Positions 25,142 through 32,751 of a DNA stretch of 45,962 nucleotides are shown here, piece by piece. Source of the stretch: Selenomonadaceae bacterium (GTDB lineage Bacteria; Bacillota; Negativicutes; Selenomonadales; Selenomonadaceae); assembly GCA_017476005.1 (NCBI GenBank), contig JAFVEM010000043.1, forward strand, positions 1 to 45,962, read 5' to 3'. The notes beneath the pieces were generated by a model that was given only the letters and a program-made list of their open reading frames with translations, was not told where the DNA came from and searched no databases. The stretch's first letter is position 1, and each line of letters begins with the position of its first letter. The position numbers were made by a program, and so were the translations under genes.

Positions 25142-26503
25142 ATGAAGAAGACTCTCGTATCCGCTCTTACCACCGCTTTGGTGGTTGGTACTGCCAGCGT
25201 TTCTTTCGCTGCCAGCAATCCTTTCTCCGATGTTCCTGCCGACCATTGGTCTTATGACGCTGTGACCCAGCTCGCTCAGGACGGCGTTATCAACGGTTAC
25301 GGCGACGGCACCTTCCGCGGTGACAAGAACATCACCCGTTACGAAATGGCGCAGATGATTGCGAAAGCCATGGCCAAGAGCGATGTTTCCGCTAAGGACA
25401 AGGCTCTTATCGACAAACTGGCCGCTGAGTTCTCCGACGAGCTGAACAACCTCGGTGTTCGCGTGGCCAACCTCGAGAAACATGCCGACATGGTGAAGTG
25501 GGAAGGTCTCGCCGAATATACCTACACCAACCAGAAGGTGCAGGATGGCGAGAACGATAAGAACTACGAGTTGGTGTTCCGTCTTGAGCCTACCGCCGAA
25601 GTGAACGAACACTGGAATATCCACGCTCGTATGGACGGCGTGTACAAACTGAACACTGACGATGACGGCAACGGCAATGGCGTTAATGTTGAGTTGAAGC
25701 GTGCTTGGGCTGAAGGCCAGTATGGCGGCTTCAATGTAAAAGTTGGTAAGCTCCCCAACAGCATCAACCTTCTCTCCATCACCGACGATCCCTATTCTGG
25801 TGCTGAAATGTCTTACGCTACCGAGCAGGGCTTGAAGTTCACTTTGGCTGCTGGTAATGTCGCTGCCCGTGAGTTCAATGGCCGCTTCAACAAGTATTCT
25901 GATGGAGCTACTTACGGCAAGGAGCTTACCGGTGGTCATGCTCGTTATTATGGCTTGGGTGTGCAGTATGACAACGAAGAAAATGCCTTGAGCGGTGGCG
26001 CTGCCTATCAGATTCTTGATATGTCCAAAGTGTATGTCACGGACTATGAAAATGCCGCCAATACTGGACTTTTTGACAATGTTCGTCAGGGCAAAGATTC
26101 TCGCTATGGCATCTGGTCTTTGAACGCCAAGTATAAGTTTGGTGCGGAGCAGAAGGCTTATTTCAAGGCTGAGTATGCTAAGGCCAACGCTGACCTGAAT
26201 GCAAACGATGGCCATAATAATGCTTACAGCTTCCAGCTCGGTTACGGCGAAGCTAAGAAGGAAGAGGCTGGTACTTGGGGTGCTTACCTCGCTTATCGTA
26301 AGCTCGGTTTAGCGGCTGCTCCTTGGTCCACCTATGATGATGCCATTATGGCCGGTCAGAAAGGCTGGGAAATCGGCGGCGAATACACCTTCGCCCAGAA
26401 CATCGTCGGCTTCCTCAAGTATGGTCAGGGCAGTGACATCACCGACAGACTGGGCAAGGACGATGCTCGCAAGTTCTTCGGTCGTGTTGACTTCTTCTTC
26501 TGA
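25142..26503 (+). CDS. SLH-domain outer-membrane porin 1
   Basis: A 453-residue outer-membrane protein. Signal peptide residues 1-23 (ASVSFA-AS), SLH domain about 24-78 (NPFSDVPADHWSYDAVTQLA and NGYGDGTFRGDKNITRYEMA), a short coiled coil about 83-118, then a beta-barrel ending in the aromatic GRVDFFF. In Negativicutes such proteins tether the outer membrane to polyaminated peptidoglycan through the SLH domain. AAGGAGGAG lies 8 bases before the ATG at 25142. The first 120 residues differ from porin 2 at about five positions, while the barrels are divergent, so the two share an anchor with different channel or surface parts. Likely highly expressed. Confidence 0.92.
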   Translation: MKKTLVSALTTALVVGTASVSFAASNPFSDVPADHWSYDAVTQLAQDGVINGYGDGTFRGDKNITRYEMAQMIAKAMAKSDVSAKDKALIDKLAAEFSDELNNLGVRVANLEKHADMVKWEGLAEYTYTNQKVQDGENDKNYELVFRLEPTAEVNEHWNIHARMDGVYKLNTDDDGNGNGVNVELKRAWAEGQYGGFNVKVGKLPNSINLLSITDDPYSGAEMSYATEQGLKFTLAAGNVAAREFNGRFNKYSDGATYGKELTGGHARYYGLGVQYDNEENALSGGAAYQILDMSKVYVTDYENAANTGLFDNVRQGKDSRYGIWSLNAKYKFGAEQKAYFKAEYAKANADLNANDGHNNAYSFQLGYGEAKKEEAGTWGAYLAYRKLGLAAAPWSTYDDAIMAGQKGWEIGGEYTFAQNIVGFLKYGQGSDITDRLGKDDARKFFGRVDFFF

Positions 26504-26541
26504 TAACGAAACATCAGCCTACGGGCTAATATAGCAGAGGA

Positions 26542-26569
26542 GCCTCTCCCGTATGGGGGAGGCTTTTTT
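26542..26569 (+). terminator. Terminator of SLH porin 1
   Basis: GCCTCTCCC (26542-26550) pairs with GGGGGAGGC (26555-26563) across GTAT, followed by TTTTTT. Confidence 0.92.
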
Positions 26570-26590
26570 GAGTATGAGGGGGGCTTGCAA

Positions 26591-26872
26591 ATGATGTTAG
26601 CAACTCAAGCGGAGGCGTTTCCAGACAGTGCCAGCATCGTAACCGAGGGGCAGATAGCACTTCCTAATAAAATACGCAGTATATTGGGGGTAGATAATGG
26701 TAGCAGAGTTACTTTCATAATAGAAGATGGAGCTGTTCGCATTGTAAATTCGGCAGTGTACGCCATGCAGGTCATTCAGCGCGAAATGGCTGGGGAGGCG
26801 CAGAGGCTGGGACTAGACTCGGAAGAGACTATAAATGCATTGGTAAAAGAAATACGACGCGAGGGAGAATAG
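26591..26872 (+). CDS. AbrB-family antitoxin
   Basis: A 93-residue protein with a SpoVT/AbrB-type swapped-hairpin domain: SIVTEGQIALPNKIRSILGV followed by DNGSRVTFIIEDGAVRI. The C-terminal half is a helical region that should contact the toxin. The gene stops 7 bases before a PIN-domain gene, so the pair is a type II toxin-antitoxin system in which the antitoxin represses its own promoter. The ATG at 26591 was chosen (GAGGGGGG about 8 bases upstream); another ATG follows immediately. Confidence 0.85.
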   Translation: MMLATQAEAFPDSASIVTEGQIALPNKIRSILGVDNGSRVTFIIEDGAVRIVNSAVYAMQVIQREMAGEAQRLGLDSEETINALVKEIRREGE

Positions 26873-26879
26873 TTGTTGT

Positions 26880-27293
26880 ATGCGTGTGATGATTGATACC
26901 AATATATTGATTTCGGCCATATTGGGCGACGGAACTCCTTATAGAGCGTATATCAAAGCGGTATCGTACCCTAATCAGGGCATAGTGTGCATACAAAATT
27001 TTGATGAGTTGCGCCGAATATTCAATAAAAAATTACCTAAAAAGATAGCGAGCATGGAGAGATTTTTGTCCATGGCTCTTCCCTCGTTAGAAATTGTGGA
27101 AATTCCGGAGAAAGAAGTGCCGGAAGAACAACTTATACGAGATTTGAATGACAGAGCTATTATGCGAGCCGCAGTAACGTCAAAAGTGGATATTTTGTTG
27201 ACGGGAGACAAAGATTTTCTTGAATCTGGTATAGAAAAACCACAGATAATGACTGCCAGAGAATTTGTTGATGGTACTACCGGCATCCCATAG
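26880..27293 (+). CDS. PIN-domain toxin (COG1569-like)
   Basis: A 137-residue PIN-domain ribonuclease. Acidic catalytic positions are visible: MIDTNILISAIL (Asp6), LRRIF with a nearby Glu, RDLNDRAIMRAA (Asp near 92 and 95) and LLTGDKDFLES (Asp near 112 and 114). Such toxins cleave RNA when free of their antitoxin. It is 7 bases downstream of the AbrB-type antitoxin gene and of normal length, so the system looks intact. Confidence 0.88.
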   Translation: MRVMIDTNILISAILGDGTPYRAYIKAVSYPNQGIVCIQNFDELRRIFNKKLPKKIASMERFLSMALPSLEIVEIPEKEVPEEQLIRDLNDRAIMRAAVTSKVDILLTGDKDFLESGIEKPQIMTAREFVDGTTGIP

Positions 27294-27388
27294 GTGCGAG
27301 CCGGAAAACCTATATAGGCAGGAGGGCTGTCCTCTGTGGCGTAAGGCGATAGATAATAAGAGAAATTTTTCAGGGGGAGGTGAGGAAA

Positions 27389-27667
27389 GTGGGACAGGTA
27401 ACGGTGAGTTTTGCGATGGATGCCGGGGTGAAAGAGGATTTTGAGAGTGTTTGCAAGGATATGGGGCTAAATCTCGATGCGGCCTTCAACGTATTTGCCA
27501 AAAAAGTTATCAATGAGCGGCGTATTCCTTTTGAGCTGTGCGCGCCGGAATATGACCCTTTTTACAGTGAGGAGAATATGGCCAGACTCCACCGGTCTAT
27601 AGGGCAACTGAACGAGGGCAGAGGACAGATCCACGAGGTTCTTCATGATAAAAGCATGGTCGGATGA
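27389..27667 (+). CDS. RelB/DinJ-family antitoxin
   Basis: A 92-residue antitoxin. VTVSFAMDAGVKEDFESVCK is the ribbon-helix-helix N-terminus (DNA binding) and the rest (LNLDAAFNVFAKKVINERRI PFEL) is the toxin-binding part of the RelB/DinJ family. I used the GTG at 27389, with GGGGAGG 8 bases before it. The gene overlaps the toxin gene by 23 bases, typical of such pairs. A decayed copy of the region from 27312 into this gene lies at 28661-28767. Confidence 0.87.
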   Translation: MGQVTVSFAMDAGVKEDFESVCKDMGLNLDAAFNVFAKKVINERRIPFELCAPEYDPFYSEENMARLHRSIGQLNEGRGQIHEVLHDKSMVG

Positions 27668-27908
27668 GGCGTGGGAGCAGTTTTGTTACTTCCTTAACGA
27701 GGACAAGAAAACACTGAAGAGAATTTTAAGGCTTATCCGTGACATTGATCATAACGGCTATAACTGCATAGGCAAGGCCGAACCACTAAAACACGATTTG
27801 TCTGGCTTTTGGAGTGTTCGCATTGACGGCACCAACCGCATTGTTTTTCGTATAAACGGTGATACTTTGGAGATTGCTCAGTGTGGCAGTCACTATGGCG
27901 ATAAGTAA
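27645..27908 (+). CDS. Txe/YoeB-family mRNA interferase toxin
   Basis: An 87-residue RelE-superfamily toxin. GKAEPLKHDLSGFWSVRIDG (about residues 43-62) followed by TNRIVFRI and the C-terminal QCGSHYGDK match Txe/YoeB, with the catalytic Glu, Arg and His-Tyr in place. It cuts mRNA in the ribosomal A site. It overlaps the RelB-type antitoxin and is followed by a terminator. Confidence 0.9.
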   Translation: MIKAWSDEAWEQFCYFLNEDKKTLKRILRLIRDIDHNGYNCIGKAEPLKHDLSGFWSVRIDGTNRIVFRINGDTLEIAQCGSHYGDK

Positions 27909-27910
27909 TG

Positions 27911-27937
27911 AAAAAAGCCCCCGTGGTGGGGGGCTTT
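27911..27937. terminator. Bidirectional terminator
   Basis: AAAAAGCCCCC pairs with GGGGGGCTTT across GTGGT. It lies between the convergent toxin and coiled-coil genes and can serve both strands. Confidence 0.85.
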
Positions 27938-28577
27938 AGGGTGCAGCGAAATTTAAGGGCGTTAGGCTTATGTCGTCACCTTTATGGGAATCATAGGCTG
28001 CCGTAACATCGCGTTTCAGGGCGATAAGATTATTAACCTTCTGGGTGGTCAGCCCGGATTCGGCGCGGAAGTCGCGGAGTTCTTGGTGAACAGCCTTGAC
28101 TTCTTCTCGCGTTTCGGCCATTTGCTTACTGAGCGCGGCAATGTCAAATTTTGCCTCTTTTACCTCTTTTTGGGTTTCGGCAAGTTGCTCGCTGAGCGCG
28201 ACGATGTCCTTACTGTTCTTGGCGATGTCTTCGCTGTTCTTGGCGATATCCTCACTGTTCTTGGCGATGGCGGCAGTGTTCTTGGCGATATCCTCACTGT
28301 TTTTGGCGATGGCGGCAGTGTTTTTGGCGATATCCTCACTGTTTTTGGCGATGGCGGCAGTGTTTTTGGCGATATCCTCACTGTTTTTGGCGATGGCGGC
28401 AGTATTTTTGGCGATTTCGGCTTTGAGTTCGGCTTTGGTATCGTCAAGTTGACTTTGTAAAGCTTCGAGGCCGGGCATAACACGATCGTTAACAAATTTC
28501 TGCATAGAGTCGTCCACAACTTTTTGCACGGTTGCTTCCATCATCTCCATGATTTCCATCTTTTCTTCTTGCGTCAT
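27936..28577 (-). CDS. N-at-d coiled-coil protein with heptad repeats
   Basis: A 213-residue, wholly helical protein without signal peptide. After MTQEEKMEIMEMMEATVQKV comes an amphipathic region and then seven-residue units IAKNTAA/IAKNSED: four 14-residue pairs plus two single heptads. With Ile at a and Asn at d this is the I-x-x-N-T/S pattern of trimeric coiled coils that bind anions between Asn side chains, seen in trimeric autotransporter stalks and phage fibres. The DNA shows it as a 42-bp tandem repeat (about 28207-28413), so length may vary between strains. GGGAGGTG precedes the ATG at 28577. The C-terminal part (DFRAESGLTTQKVNNLIALK) is non-repetitive. Function unknown. Confidence 0.75.
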   Translation of the reverse strand: MTQEEKMEIMEMMEATVQKVVDDSMQKFVNDRVMPGLEALQSQLDDTKAELKAEIAKNTAAIAKNSEDIAKNTAAIAKNSEDIAKNTAAIAKNSEDIAKNTAAIAKNSEDIAKNSEDIAKNSKDIVALSEQLAETQKEVKEAKFDIAALSKQMAETREEVKAVHQELRDFRAESGLTTQKVNNLIALKRDVTAAYDSHKGDDISLTPLNFAAP

Positions 28578-28660
28578 AATATCACCTCCCTTGCTTGCCA
28601 TTATAGCAGTTTTTGGTGATGTACGCAAGAGGAAATTGGGGAACGGGCATGAGAAATATC

Positions 28661-28815
28661 ATAGAAGCAGGAGAACTGTCCTCTGTGGCGTAAAGCAACA
28701 GATAATATGAGAAAATTTTTAGGGGAGGTGAGGAAAGTGGGATAGGTAACGGTGAGTTTTGCGATGGTTAGCAGTTCTTTTTTTTTCTTGTTCCGTCATT
28801 GTGTTCACCTCCCTC
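28661..28815. pseudogene. Scar of a duplicated antitoxin/coiled-coil locus
   Basis: 28661-28767 is a diverged copy of 27312-27419, the leader and first codons of the RelB-type gene, including CTGTCCTCTGTGGCGTAA, GGGGAGGTGAGGAAAGTGGG and GGTAACGGTGAGTTTTGCGA. Its third codon is a stop (GTG GGA TAG). Fused to it on the minus strand, 28815-28767 holds GAGGGAGGTG and ATG coding MTEQEKKRTAN, a relic of a second copy of the coiled-coil gene start. Both are truncated. Confidence 0.75.
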
Positions 28816-28900
28816 TCAGCCGTTATAACCGATTATTGGCTTGCTCGCAATATGAAAAACGATGATTTAACCATTTATTAGCCTTAGGAGGCGATATATT

Positions 28901-31525
28901 TTGCAATATATGACCGGCAATGAACTGAGAGAAGCCTACTTGGAATTTTTTGCCCAGAAGAAAGGGCATCTCAGAATGGACAGCTTCTCTTTAATCCCGG
29001 AGAACGACCCCACTTTACTCTTAATCGGCGCGGGCATGGCGCCCCTTAAGCCCTTCTTTACCGGGAAGATGAAGCCACCTTGTCCTCGCGTTACCACCAG
29101 TCAGCGCTGCGTCCGTACCGGGGATATTGAAAACGTGGGACGCACGGCGCGGCATCAGACTTTTTTTGAGATGCTGGGGAATTTTTCCTTCGGGGATTAT
29201 TTCAAGGCGGAGGCTATACCTTGGGCGTGGGAATTTTTGACGGAGGTTGTCGGCCTGCCCAAAGAAAAACTTTGGGTGTCTGTCTATCCCGATGACGATG
29301 AAGCCATTAAAATTTGGCAGAGCCAACCCGGTTTTCCCCAAGACCATATAGTGAAGATGGAGGATAATTTTTGGGAGATAGGCCCCGGCCCCTGCGGCCC
29401 CGATTCGGAAATTTATATCGACCTTGGAGAAGAACGCGGTTGCGGCAAGCCGGATTGCGCCGTGGGGTGCGATTGTGACCGGTTCCTAGAGATTTGGAAC
29501 CTCGTTTTCACTCAGTACGACCGCACGGAAGAGGGAGAATATAAGCCCCTCGCCCACAAGAATATTGATACGGGGTGCGGCCTAGAACGACTGGCCTCCG
29601 TGGTGCAAAACAAAGCGTCGAATTTTGAGACGGACTTGCTTTTCCCGATAATCGAATACGCCGCCCGGGTTTCCGGGGTGGCTTACGGCCAAAGCGAGAA
29701 AACCGACGTTTCCCTGAAAGTTATCGCCGACCATGCTCGCAGCATGACCGTTATGATTATGGACGGGATTTTGCCCTCCAACGAAGGAAGAGGCTATGTC
29801 CTGCGACGGATTTTGCGCCGCGCCATTCGTCACGGTCGGATGCTGGGCATTAAGGATAAATTTTTGGCCGGAGCCGTGGAGGCCGTGGTGAAAATCTACG
29901 GCGGCGCGAGGGATTTTGCGCAACTGCTCGCGAAAGCCGAGTATATCAAAAGGGTTATCACCCTAGAAGAAGAGCGTTTTGCCGCTACCTTGGCGCAGGG
30001 CATGGAACTTCTTTCCGGCCACATCGCCGACACGAAAAAAGAGGGCAAGGCCGAGCTTCCGGGGGAGATTGGGTTCAGGCTTTACGATACTTTCGGGTTC
30101 CCGTGGGAGCTGACGGAGGAAATTCTGCACGAAAACGGCCTCACCCTTGGCAAACAGGGTTTTGACAAGGCCATGGAGGAGCAACGGGAACGGGCGCGAA
30201 GCGCTCGCGCCGAGAATCAACGGGTGGCGGTGCCGGATTTAAGCGGCATTGATACCTCGAATTTGCGTGTGGATGAGAAAGCGACGACCGCCACGGTGGT
30301 AGCTATTTGGAAAGGCGGCCTTTTGGCGGAGGAACTCACCGACGGAGAAGAAGCCGGGATAATCCTCAGCGTCACGCCTTTCTACGCCGAAGGCGGCGGA
30401 CAGGTGGGCGACGAAGGAAAATTTTTAGGAGAGTTCGGTCACGTCAAAGTCCTGAACGCCAAAAAACTTCCCGACGGCACGGTTTATCACCTGTCTTACA
30501 TGGAGGAAGGCCAACTGAAGGTCGGCGAAACGGTGGAAATTGTCCTCGACAAGAAACAAAAACTTTCCTCGGCGCGCAATCATACCGCTACTCATTTGCT
30601 TCAGGCGGCGCTGAAAAAAGTGGTGGGAGAGCAGGTGAATCAGGCCGGTTCTTCCGTTACTCCCGACAGGCTCCGTTTTGACTTCTCCAATTTCGAGCCG
30701 GTCAGCCCGCAGCAGCTGAAAGACGTGGAGGAACTTGTCAACGAAGAAATCCTCACGGCCACCGATGTGGAAATTTCCCACATGAAACTGGACGAAGCGA
30801 AAGCGGCCGGCGCCATGGCGCTGTTCGGCGAAAAATACGGCGACGTGGTGCGCGTGGTGCGAGTGCCGGGGTTCAGCATGGAACTGTGCGGCGGTTCTCA
30901 TGTGAAGAACGTGGGGGAAATCGGCCTCTTTAAGATTGTCAGCGAAACGGGTATCGCTGCCGGAGTGCGACGCATTGAAGCCATCACCGGTCGGGCGGCT
31001 TGGGAGTATGCGCGAGCGCAGGGGGAAACTTTGCGCGAGGTAGCCGGTATCTTAAAGACCAAGCCCAACGATTTACCCAACAACTTAACCAAGCTCCTCG
31101 CCGAACGGAAAGCCATGCAACAGCAAATCGACGAGATTCACGCCATGCAGGAAAAAGCCGACGCGCAAAAACTTTTGATGGCGGTGCAGGATATTAAAGG
31201 CGTTCCCTTCGTGGGCGGCAAGGCCAATGCCGCCGACATGGACGAGCTGAGAAACATCGCCGATCTCACCTGCGACAAACTGGAAACGGGCGTGGTGGTC
31301 TTGGCCTCCGTGAACGAGGGCAAGGTAAATCTCGTGGTGAAAGCCGCCAAGGGAGCCGTGGCGCGCGGCATTCACGCCGGGAAAATCATCAAAGAGGCCG
31401 CCAAACTGGTGGGCGGCGGCGGCGGCGGTCGTCCCGAAATGGCGCAAGCCGGCGGCAAAAATCCCGAAGGACTGCCCCAGGCTTTTGACAAGGCTCGGGA
31501 AGTAGTGGAGGCGCAGCTTGCTTGA
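28901..31525 (+). CDS. alaS: Alanyl-tRNA synthetase
   Basis: An 874-residue enzyme that charges tRNA-Ala. The class II catalytic core starts near MTGNELREAYLEFFAQKKGH; RVTTSQRCVRTGDIENVG is motif 2. The editing domain holds NHTATHLLQAALKK (HxxxH, near residue 560) and ELCGGSHVKNVGEIG (C-x3-H, near 665), which form the zinc site that clears Ser and Gly. The Gly-rich GGGGGGRPEMAQAG near the C-terminus is the C-Ala linker end. I kept the TTG at 28901 (AGGAGG 9 bases upstream); an ATG three codons later is an alternative. Full family length. Confidence 0.97.
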   Translation: MQYMTGNELREAYLEFFAQKKGHLRMDSFSLIPENDPTLLLIGAGMAPLKPFFTGKMKPPCPRVTTSQRCVRTGDIENVGRTARHQTFFEMLGNFSFGDYFKAEAIPWAWEFLTEVVGLPKEKLWVSVYPDDDEAIKIWQSQPGFPQDHIVKMEDNFWEIGPGPCGPDSEIYIDLGEERGCGKPDCAVGCDCDRFLEIWNLVFTQYDRTEEGEYKPLAHKNIDTGCGLERLASVVQNKASNFETDLLFPIIEYAARVSGVAYGQSEKTDVSLKVIADHARSMTVMIMDGILPSNEGRGYVLRRILRRAIRHGRMLGIKDKFLAGAVEAVVKIYGGARDFAQLLAKAEYIKRVITLEEERFAATLAQGMELLSGHIADTKKEGKAELPGEIGFRLYDTFGFPWELTEEILHENGLTLGKQGFDKAMEEQRERARSARAENQRVAVPDLSGIDTSNLRVDEKATTATVVAIWKGGLLAEELTDGEEAGIILSVTPFYAEGGGQVGDEGKFLGEFGHVKVLNAKKLPDGTVYHLSYMEEGQLKVGETVEIVLDKKQKLSSARNHTATHLLQAALKKVVGEQVNQAGSSVTPDRLRFDFSNFEPVSPQQLKDVEELVNEEILTATDVEISHMKLDEAKAAGAMALFGEKYGDVVRVVRVPGFSMELCGGSHVKNVGEIGLFKIVSETGIAAGVRRIEAITGRAAWEYARAQGETLREVAGILKTKPNDLPNNLTKLLAERKAMQQQIDEIHAMQEKADAQKLLMAVQDIKGVPFVGGKANAADMDELRNIADLTCDKLETGVVVLASVNEGKVNLVVKAAKGAVARGIHAGKIIKEAAKLVGGGGGGRPEMAQAGGKNPEGLPQAFDKAREVVEAQLA

Positions 31526-31529
31526 CGGG

Positions 31530-31600
31530 AGGTCAGAGGGCTTTGCCCTCCGACACCTCCTACCAAAGGGCATTGCCCTTTGGAATCCCGGTCAAATTTT
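31530..31600. repeat. Dispersed double-hairpin repeat, copy 2
   Basis: GAGGGCTTTGCCCTC and CCAAAGGGCATTGCCCTTTGG hairpins separated by CGACACCTCCTA, followed by AATCCCGGTCAAATTTTTT. Reversed, the order of blocks matches 14672-14724. Here it may also act as a terminator after alaS. Confidence 0.6.
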
Positions 31601-31618
31601 TTCTAGAGGGGTGACTCT

Positions 31619-32608
31619 TTGGAGGTAGATATTACTGAAAAAGTGGCGCGCACGGCTAAGATTGGCGCGGCGGTATTGCTAATTACCATAGTGGCTTTGA
31701 CTGTTGGTATTTTTTGGCAACAGGGTCGAGACCGTTATTTTATAGCCGAAGAAGCGGAAGTGGTCGGTAACACGGTAGATATTCGCGCTAAGGTGGAAGG
31801 GAAAATCACCGAGCTTTTGGCCGCCGAGGGGGAAACGGTAACGGAAGGGGCGGTAATCGCTCGCGTGGCGGTAAACGTCACGGAGGAGCAACTGGCGCAG
31901 CTTGAGGAAACTTTGCGCCTGTCCCAAAGAAATTTGGCGGAGGTGGAAAAGGGACGGGAGGTAAAAATTCCCACGGAAAGCGCGGCCGCCGCCGATGACA
32001 CCGTGACGAAAGCCGCCGAAAAAGCCAAGCGAATGCAGGAACTTTTCGAGATGGGCGCCGTTAGCGCCGTCAAACGCGACGAAGCTCAGGCCGCCTACGA
32101 AGTGGCCAAAGCTACCGCCGTTCCCACCGCCCCCAATTTTCGCACGGTAATCGAGCCAAGTCCTCCTGAGGTTATCGAAGCCGCCAAAATCCAGGTGCGT
32201 CAAGCCGAAGCGGCGCTCGCCGCCGCGAAACAGGATGCGGGCGCCACGGAAATCACCGCCCCGGTAAGCGGCGCTGTTTATTTTAAAGATACCCAAGTAG
32301 ATAAGGAAATAAAACCCGGCGAGGTGATTGCCGGTATCGGCGATGCCGGCACCATGCGACTGGAGGTAAAACTTCCCATAGAGGCGCAGGATAAAATTCT
32401 CTTAGGCCAGCTGGTGAGCTACCGCTTAGAAGGCGCCGACCTGCAAGGCACGGTACAAGAGATAATAACGCCGGAGGCCGAAGACTCTGACGAAGAGACA
32501 GGCGAGCCGCCGGAAAATTTTCTGCGCGTCCGCGTTTCTATACCCAGTCAAGACTTGCCCGACCTAAAGCCGGGGCTGAAAACCACTTTGAAATTTCATT
32601 TGCGCTAA
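31619..32608 (+). CDS. HlyD/EmrA-type membrane-fusion adaptor
   Basis: A 329-residue periplasmic adaptor. One N-terminal membrane helix (about residues 15-32), then the lipoyl half-motif VVGNTVDIRAKVEGKITELL, a helical hairpin region (about 75-205) with RMQELFEMGAVSAVKRDEAQ, the second lipoyl half with ITAPVSGAVYFKDTQV and a beta-barrel domain ending near the C-terminus. Such adaptors connect an inner-membrane exporter to an outer-membrane channel. No transporter gene adjoins it, so the partner is elsewhere, or the next gene's lipid-modifying function is only positional. The TTG at 31619 has GAGGGGTGA upstream. A terminator follows. Confidence 0.82.
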   Translation: MEVDITEKVARTAKIGAAVLLITIVALTVGIFWQQGRDRYFIAEEAEVVGNTVDIRAKVEGKITELLAAEGETVTEGAVIARVAVNVTEEQLAQLEETLRLSQRNLAEVEKGREVKIPTESAAAADDTVTKAAEKAKRMQELFEMGAVSAVKRDEAQAAYEVAKATAVPTAPNFRTVIEPSPPEVIEAAKIQVRQAEAALAAAKQDAGATEITAPVSGAVYFKDTQVDKEIKPGEVIAGIGDAGTMRLEVKLPIEAQDKILLGQLVSYRLEGADLQGTVQEIITPEAEDSDEETGEPPENFLRVRVSIPSQDLPDLKPGLKTTLKFHLR

Positions 32609-32614
32609 AAAATA

Positions 32615-32641
32615 TGAGCTGCCTTGACGGGCAGCTTTTTT
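32615..32641 (+). terminator. Terminator after the HlyD-type gene
   Basis: GAGCTGCC pairs with GGGCAGCT, followed by TTTTTT (ends 32641). It lies inside the longest open frame of the next gene, which supports the later start chosen there. Confidence 0.88.
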
Positions 32642-32751
32642 CTTGTCTCCATCGCAATAAGCCCTGCAAAAGTGTGGCAGGAAATCTGTCGCCCAATGTA
32701 GAATCTACCAACAGAATGATTTTTACTCAAACAGAAAAGGAGCTTTGGCCT

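Noticed and set aside
25121-26215. A 364-residue open frame antisense to SLH porin 1 (and similar ones opposite porin 2)
   Set aside because: Shadow of the regular codon pattern in the SLH and barrel region; no ribosome-binding site of its own.
28207-28413. 42-bp tandem repeats considered as a CRISPR array
   Set aside because: The units are contiguous without unique spacers and encode heptads in frame.
32614-32751. The longer N-terminus of the phosphoethanolamine-transferase-like gene
   Set aside because: The added codons cross a rho-independent terminator and lack hydrophobic or family sequence; the ATG at 32752 has a good ribosome-binding site.
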